Below are positions 25,837 to 27,490 of a stretch of 27,490 bases of DNA, one piece after another. The notes beneath the pieces were generated by a model. It worked only from the letters and a program-made list of their open reading frames with translations, searched no databases and was not told where the DNA came from. The stretch comes from Anaerolineae bacterium (GTDB taxonomy: Bacteria > Chloroflexota > Anaerolineae > JAFGEY01), in contig JAFGIE010000149.1 of NCBI GenBank assembly GCA_016929775.1, positions 1 to 27,490 on the forward strand, written 5' to 3'. The translations under genes were made by a program, and so were the position numbers. The stretch's first letter is position 1; every line of letters starts with the position of its first letter.

Positions 25837-25873
25837 GAGGGATTCGCCGGGTTTCGTGCCCCTAACGACGCGA

Positions 25874-25936
25874 GCGCGGCGCAACGCTCGCCGCGCAATG
25901 CACCACGGGCACGTGAACGTGGCTGCTCACGTGCCC
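25874..25936 (-). terminator. Tandem hairpins after rplT
   Basis: GGGCACGTGA (25907-25916) pairs perfectly with TCACGTGCCC (25927-25936). A second stem, GCGCGGCG with CGCCGCGC (25874-25896), follows in the direction of transcription. No T tract is seen, but position and strength suit the end of the infC operon. They lie just upstream of the greA promoter. Confidence 0.55.
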
Positions 25937-25974
25937 ATACTCCCCCGCCGGTCTGTCGCCTGTCAGCCGACGCG

Positions 25975-26331
25975 CTAGGCCTCAACCGCCTGGCGCGCCA
26001 CGGTTGCCAGCTCGGCGAACGCCGCGCTGTCATTCACCGCCAACTCTGCCAACATCTTGCGATCGACCACTACGCCCGCTGTCTTGAGACCGTGCACAAA
26101 GCGGCTGTAGGAGAGCCCCTGCTCGCGTGCTGCCGCGTTGATCCGTGCGATCCACAACCGGCGCATATCGCGCTTTCGCGTGCGGCGGTCGCGATATTGG
26201 TAACGCCCCGCCTTGAGCATCGCCTGGTTCGCCGTGCGAAACAGGCGACGTCGTCCATCCTGATATCCCTTGGTGGCGCGCAGCACTTTCTTGTGCCGTC
26301 GCCGTATGCTTGTACCACCCTTGACGCGCAT
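25975..26331 (-). CDS. rplT: 50S ribosomal protein L20
   Basis: A 118-residue basic protein of the usual length, essential for early assembly of the large subunit and binding 23S rRNA. It contains the family segments [23 protein letters not shown], here with a basic N-terminus MRVKGG, and [22 protein letters not shown]. Start ATG 26331 has AAGGGG upstream; ten codons further upstream (to 26361) have no such support. In other bacteria L20 represses its own operon by binding the leader or the infC-rpmI region; the hairpins at 26695-26777 are candidate targets. Confidence 0.97.
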   Translation of the reverse strand: MRVKGGTSIRRRHKKVLRATKGYQDGRRRLFRTANQAMLKAGRYQYRDRRTRKRDMRRLWIARINAAAREQGLSYSRFVHGLKTAGVVVDRKMLAELAVNDSAAFAELATVARQAVEA

Positions 26332-26439
26332 TCCCGATTCCCCTTTCAGCACTGCGGTCATCGCCGCAGGCGCGTGTACGCTGCCCGTGCAGGGAGAGGA
26401 AGATTGCCCTACACCAGCAGGAACGACCGATCCGTGCAG

Positions 26440-26658
26440 CTACTTTTTGAGATACGGTGCAAGACGCTCGACGCGCTGGATATCGCCCTTGGTCTCTACC
26501 TCTGTCATCTCGCCAAAGAGCCGTTTGGCGCGCTTGGAACGACGCCGGCGCAGGTGTCCTGCGCCCCCCTTGCCACCACCACGCGTGCGCAACAGCTTGC
26601 CACTGCCACTGTATTTGAAGCGCTTGGCTGTCGCCTTGTGAGTCTTGATCTTGGGCAC
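26440..26658 (-). CDS. rpmI: 50S ribosomal protein L35
   Basis: A small basic 72-residue protein of the large subunit with the family N-terminus PKIKTHKATAKRFKYSGSG and RRRRSKRAKR core. It is slightly longer than the common 64-66 residues, mainly in the tail. The start is GTG 26658 with AGGAGG five bases upstream; the open frame to 26736 crosses the hairpin region and has no family similarity. It lies between infC and rplT, the standard order. Confidence 0.96.
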   Translation of the reverse strand: MPKIKTHKATAKRFKYSGSGKLLRTRGGGKGGAGHLRRRRSKRAKRLFGEMTEVETKGDIQRVERLAPYLKK

Positions 26659-26694
26659 TCTGACCTCCTGGTTCCCTTCCCTCGCGATGAACAG

Positions 26695-26728
26695 ACAACA
26701 ACAAAGGGACAGCGCGTTCTCCTGTCCC
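26695..26728 (-). terminator. Terminator-like hairpin between infC and rpmI
   Basis: On the minus strand GGGACAG (26722-26728 arm as CTGTCCC on plus) pairs with CTGTCCC (26706-26712 arm) around a 9-base loop, followed by TTTGTTGTTG. This looks like an intrinsic terminator or attenuator inside an operon whose later genes are normally needed in equal amounts. Confidence 0.6.
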
Positions 26729-26750
26729 TCCACCACAACCTGCCACGGTG

Positions 26751-26777
26751 CCTGGGGAACAGCCGCCTGCCCCCAGG
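26751..26777 (-). promoter_or_regulatory. Second hairpin in the infC-rpmI gap
   Basis: CCTGGGG (26751-26757) and CCCCAGG (26771-26777) form a 7-bp stem with a 13-base loop, upstream of the terminator-like hairpin. Together they could be an L20-responsive control element, as in other bacteria, but no pseudoknot was demonstrated. Confidence 0.4.
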
Positions 26778-26791
26778 GCCGGTGGCCGCGG

Positions 26792-27307
26792 CTATGTCTT
26801 GTTGCTTGGGCTCAGAATCATCAACATGCTTCGCCCCTCCATACGGGGCGAGCTCTCGATTTCGGACACCGCGGACAACCGGCCCGCAAACTCGGTCAGC
26901 AGGTCCCGCGCGATCTCGGGATAGGTGATCTCCCGACCACGGAATCGCACGCGCACCTTGACCTTGTGTCCTTCCTTCAGAAAGCGCTCCGCATCGCGCG
27001 CTTTGAAGCCGATGTCGTGCTCGCCCGTCTTGGGCCGAAGGCGGATCTCTTTGACCTCGACCGTCCGCTGCGCCTTGCGCGCCTTCCGTTCCCGCTTGGC
27101 CTTCTCGTACAGGAACTTGCCATAGTCCATCATCCGGCACACAGGTGGATCCGCATTCGGGGAGACCTCCACCAGATCCAGCCCCCGTTCACGTGCCATG
27201 GTCAGCGCATCCCGCACCGGGACCACGCCGATCATACCCTCTTCCCCTACAAGCCGGACTTCCCGGGCCCGAATGGCCTCGTTGACGCGGAACCTTCTGT
27301 CGCTGAT
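26792..27307 (-). CDS. infC: Translation initiation factor IF-3, apparent ATC start
   Basis: IF-3 binds the 30S subunit, checks the start codon and keeps subunits apart. The 171 residues have the expected N-terminal domain (NEAIRAREVRLVG, then VPVRDALTMARERGLDLVEV), the linker-proximal VCRMMDYGKFLYEKAKR and the C-terminal domain (VKEIRLRPKTGEHD through GREITYPEIARDLL). No ATG, GTG or TTG fits: the only such codons upstream (27350-27355) lie at or before the predicted transcription start near 27348. AAGGAG at 27314-27319 lies six bases before ATC at 27305-27307, giving ISDRRFRVNEAI. Rare AUU/AUC starts are known for infC and let IF-3 control its own translation. Confidence 0.93.
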   Translation of the reverse strand: MSDRRFRVNEAIRAREVRLVGEEGMIGVVPVRDALTMARERGLDLVEVSPNADPPVCRMMDYGKFLYEKAKRERKARKAQRTVEVKEIRLRPKTGEHDIGFKARDAERFLKEGHKVKVRVRFRGREITYPEIARDLLTEFAGRLSAVSEIESSPRMEGRSMLMILSPSNKT

Positions 27308-27354
27308 CGTTCGCTCCTTGTGATGATCTCTGATGGCCCTAACTGGTTGCACCA

Positions 27355-27383
27355 ACTATATCATAACCATTGCTCAATGTCAA
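27355..27383 (-). promoter_or_regulatory. Promoter of the infC operon
   Basis: On the minus strand TTGACA (27378-27383, consensus), 17 bp, then TATAGT (27355-27360). The predicted start near 27348 gives a leader of about 40 bases to the ATC start. The region 27384-27490 beyond it shows no gene I can support. Confidence 0.85.
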
Positions 27384-27490
27384 GTCGCCGCGTTGACCCG
27401 CGGAGGGCGTCCTTCAGTTCTGGGGCGAGCTGTAGACGCGGTCCCAAGTCGAATCGAAGCGCCCACTGAGAATAGTAGAGCGCAGGGAGA

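Noticed and set aside
27361..27489. Possible 3' end of a further minus-strand gene at the right edge
   Set aside because: One frame stays open to a TGA at 27361-27363 and its composition is protein-like, but a second frame is also open for part of the region, no family is recognisable, and it overlaps the infC promoter. Not enough to call.

Overview
The window is a high-GC bacterial chromosome segment with dense genes. It most likely comes from a member of the Chloroflexota. The main hints are a family-5 solute-binding lipoprotein with a Tat-type RR motif and a valine/glutamate/lysine-rich decapeptide spacer after the lipid-anchoring Cys, and many strong TTGNCN-17-TATANT type promoters in GC-rich DNA. 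This assignment is inference: there is no rRNA or other phylogenetic marker beyond ClpB, LysS, IF3, L35 and L20, which I could not place in a tree.

Layout. (1) Positions 1-5400, plus strand: a possible leftward partial gene at the edge, then clpB, a 96-residue unknown protein, and a secreted lipoprotein GH10 endo-xylanase with its own near-consensus promoter. An isoprenylcysteine-methyltransferase-like membrane protein follows (5502-6194). (2) Positions 6271-19512, minus strand: a catabolic and transport locus of eleven genes. Reading in the direction of transcription it is a LacI-family repressor, a DegT-family aminotransferase, a heparinase-like (alpha/alpha)-barrel protein, and a URO-D-superfamily protein. 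A second promoter then drives a family-5 solute-binding lipoprotein, a second URO-D-superfamily protein, two Opp/Dpp-type permeases and three amidohydrolase-2 proteins. (3) Positions 19616-22012, plus strand: a divergent Cys-cluster/TPR-like protein, then a TPP riboswitch with a terminator and a thiamine-binding lipoprotein. (4) Positions 22076-27307, minus strand: housekeeping genes, infC-rpmI-rplT, then greA, a greA paralogue, lysS and an alpha/beta hydrolase.

How it fits together. The two promoters of the catabolic locus (before lacI and before the binding protein) each carry a 14-bp palindrome just downstream of the -10 box: a perfect GTGAAACGTTTCAC and a one-base variant. This makes the eleven genes a candidate single regulon with an autoregulated repressor. 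The pairing of two non-HemE URO-D proteins, three amidohydrolases (one without recognisable metal ligands), an aminotransferase, a heparinase-like enzyme and an importer lacking its ATPases is the best candidate here for an undescribed pathway. Its substrate cannot be read from the sequence.

The housekeeping part holds several regulatory features. These are a structured greA leader with an internal intrinsic terminator (similar in layout to the E. coli GraL arrangement), a GreA paralogue whose coiled-coil tip has lost the first acidic residue, an infC that appears to start at ATC, and hairpins between infC and rpmI.
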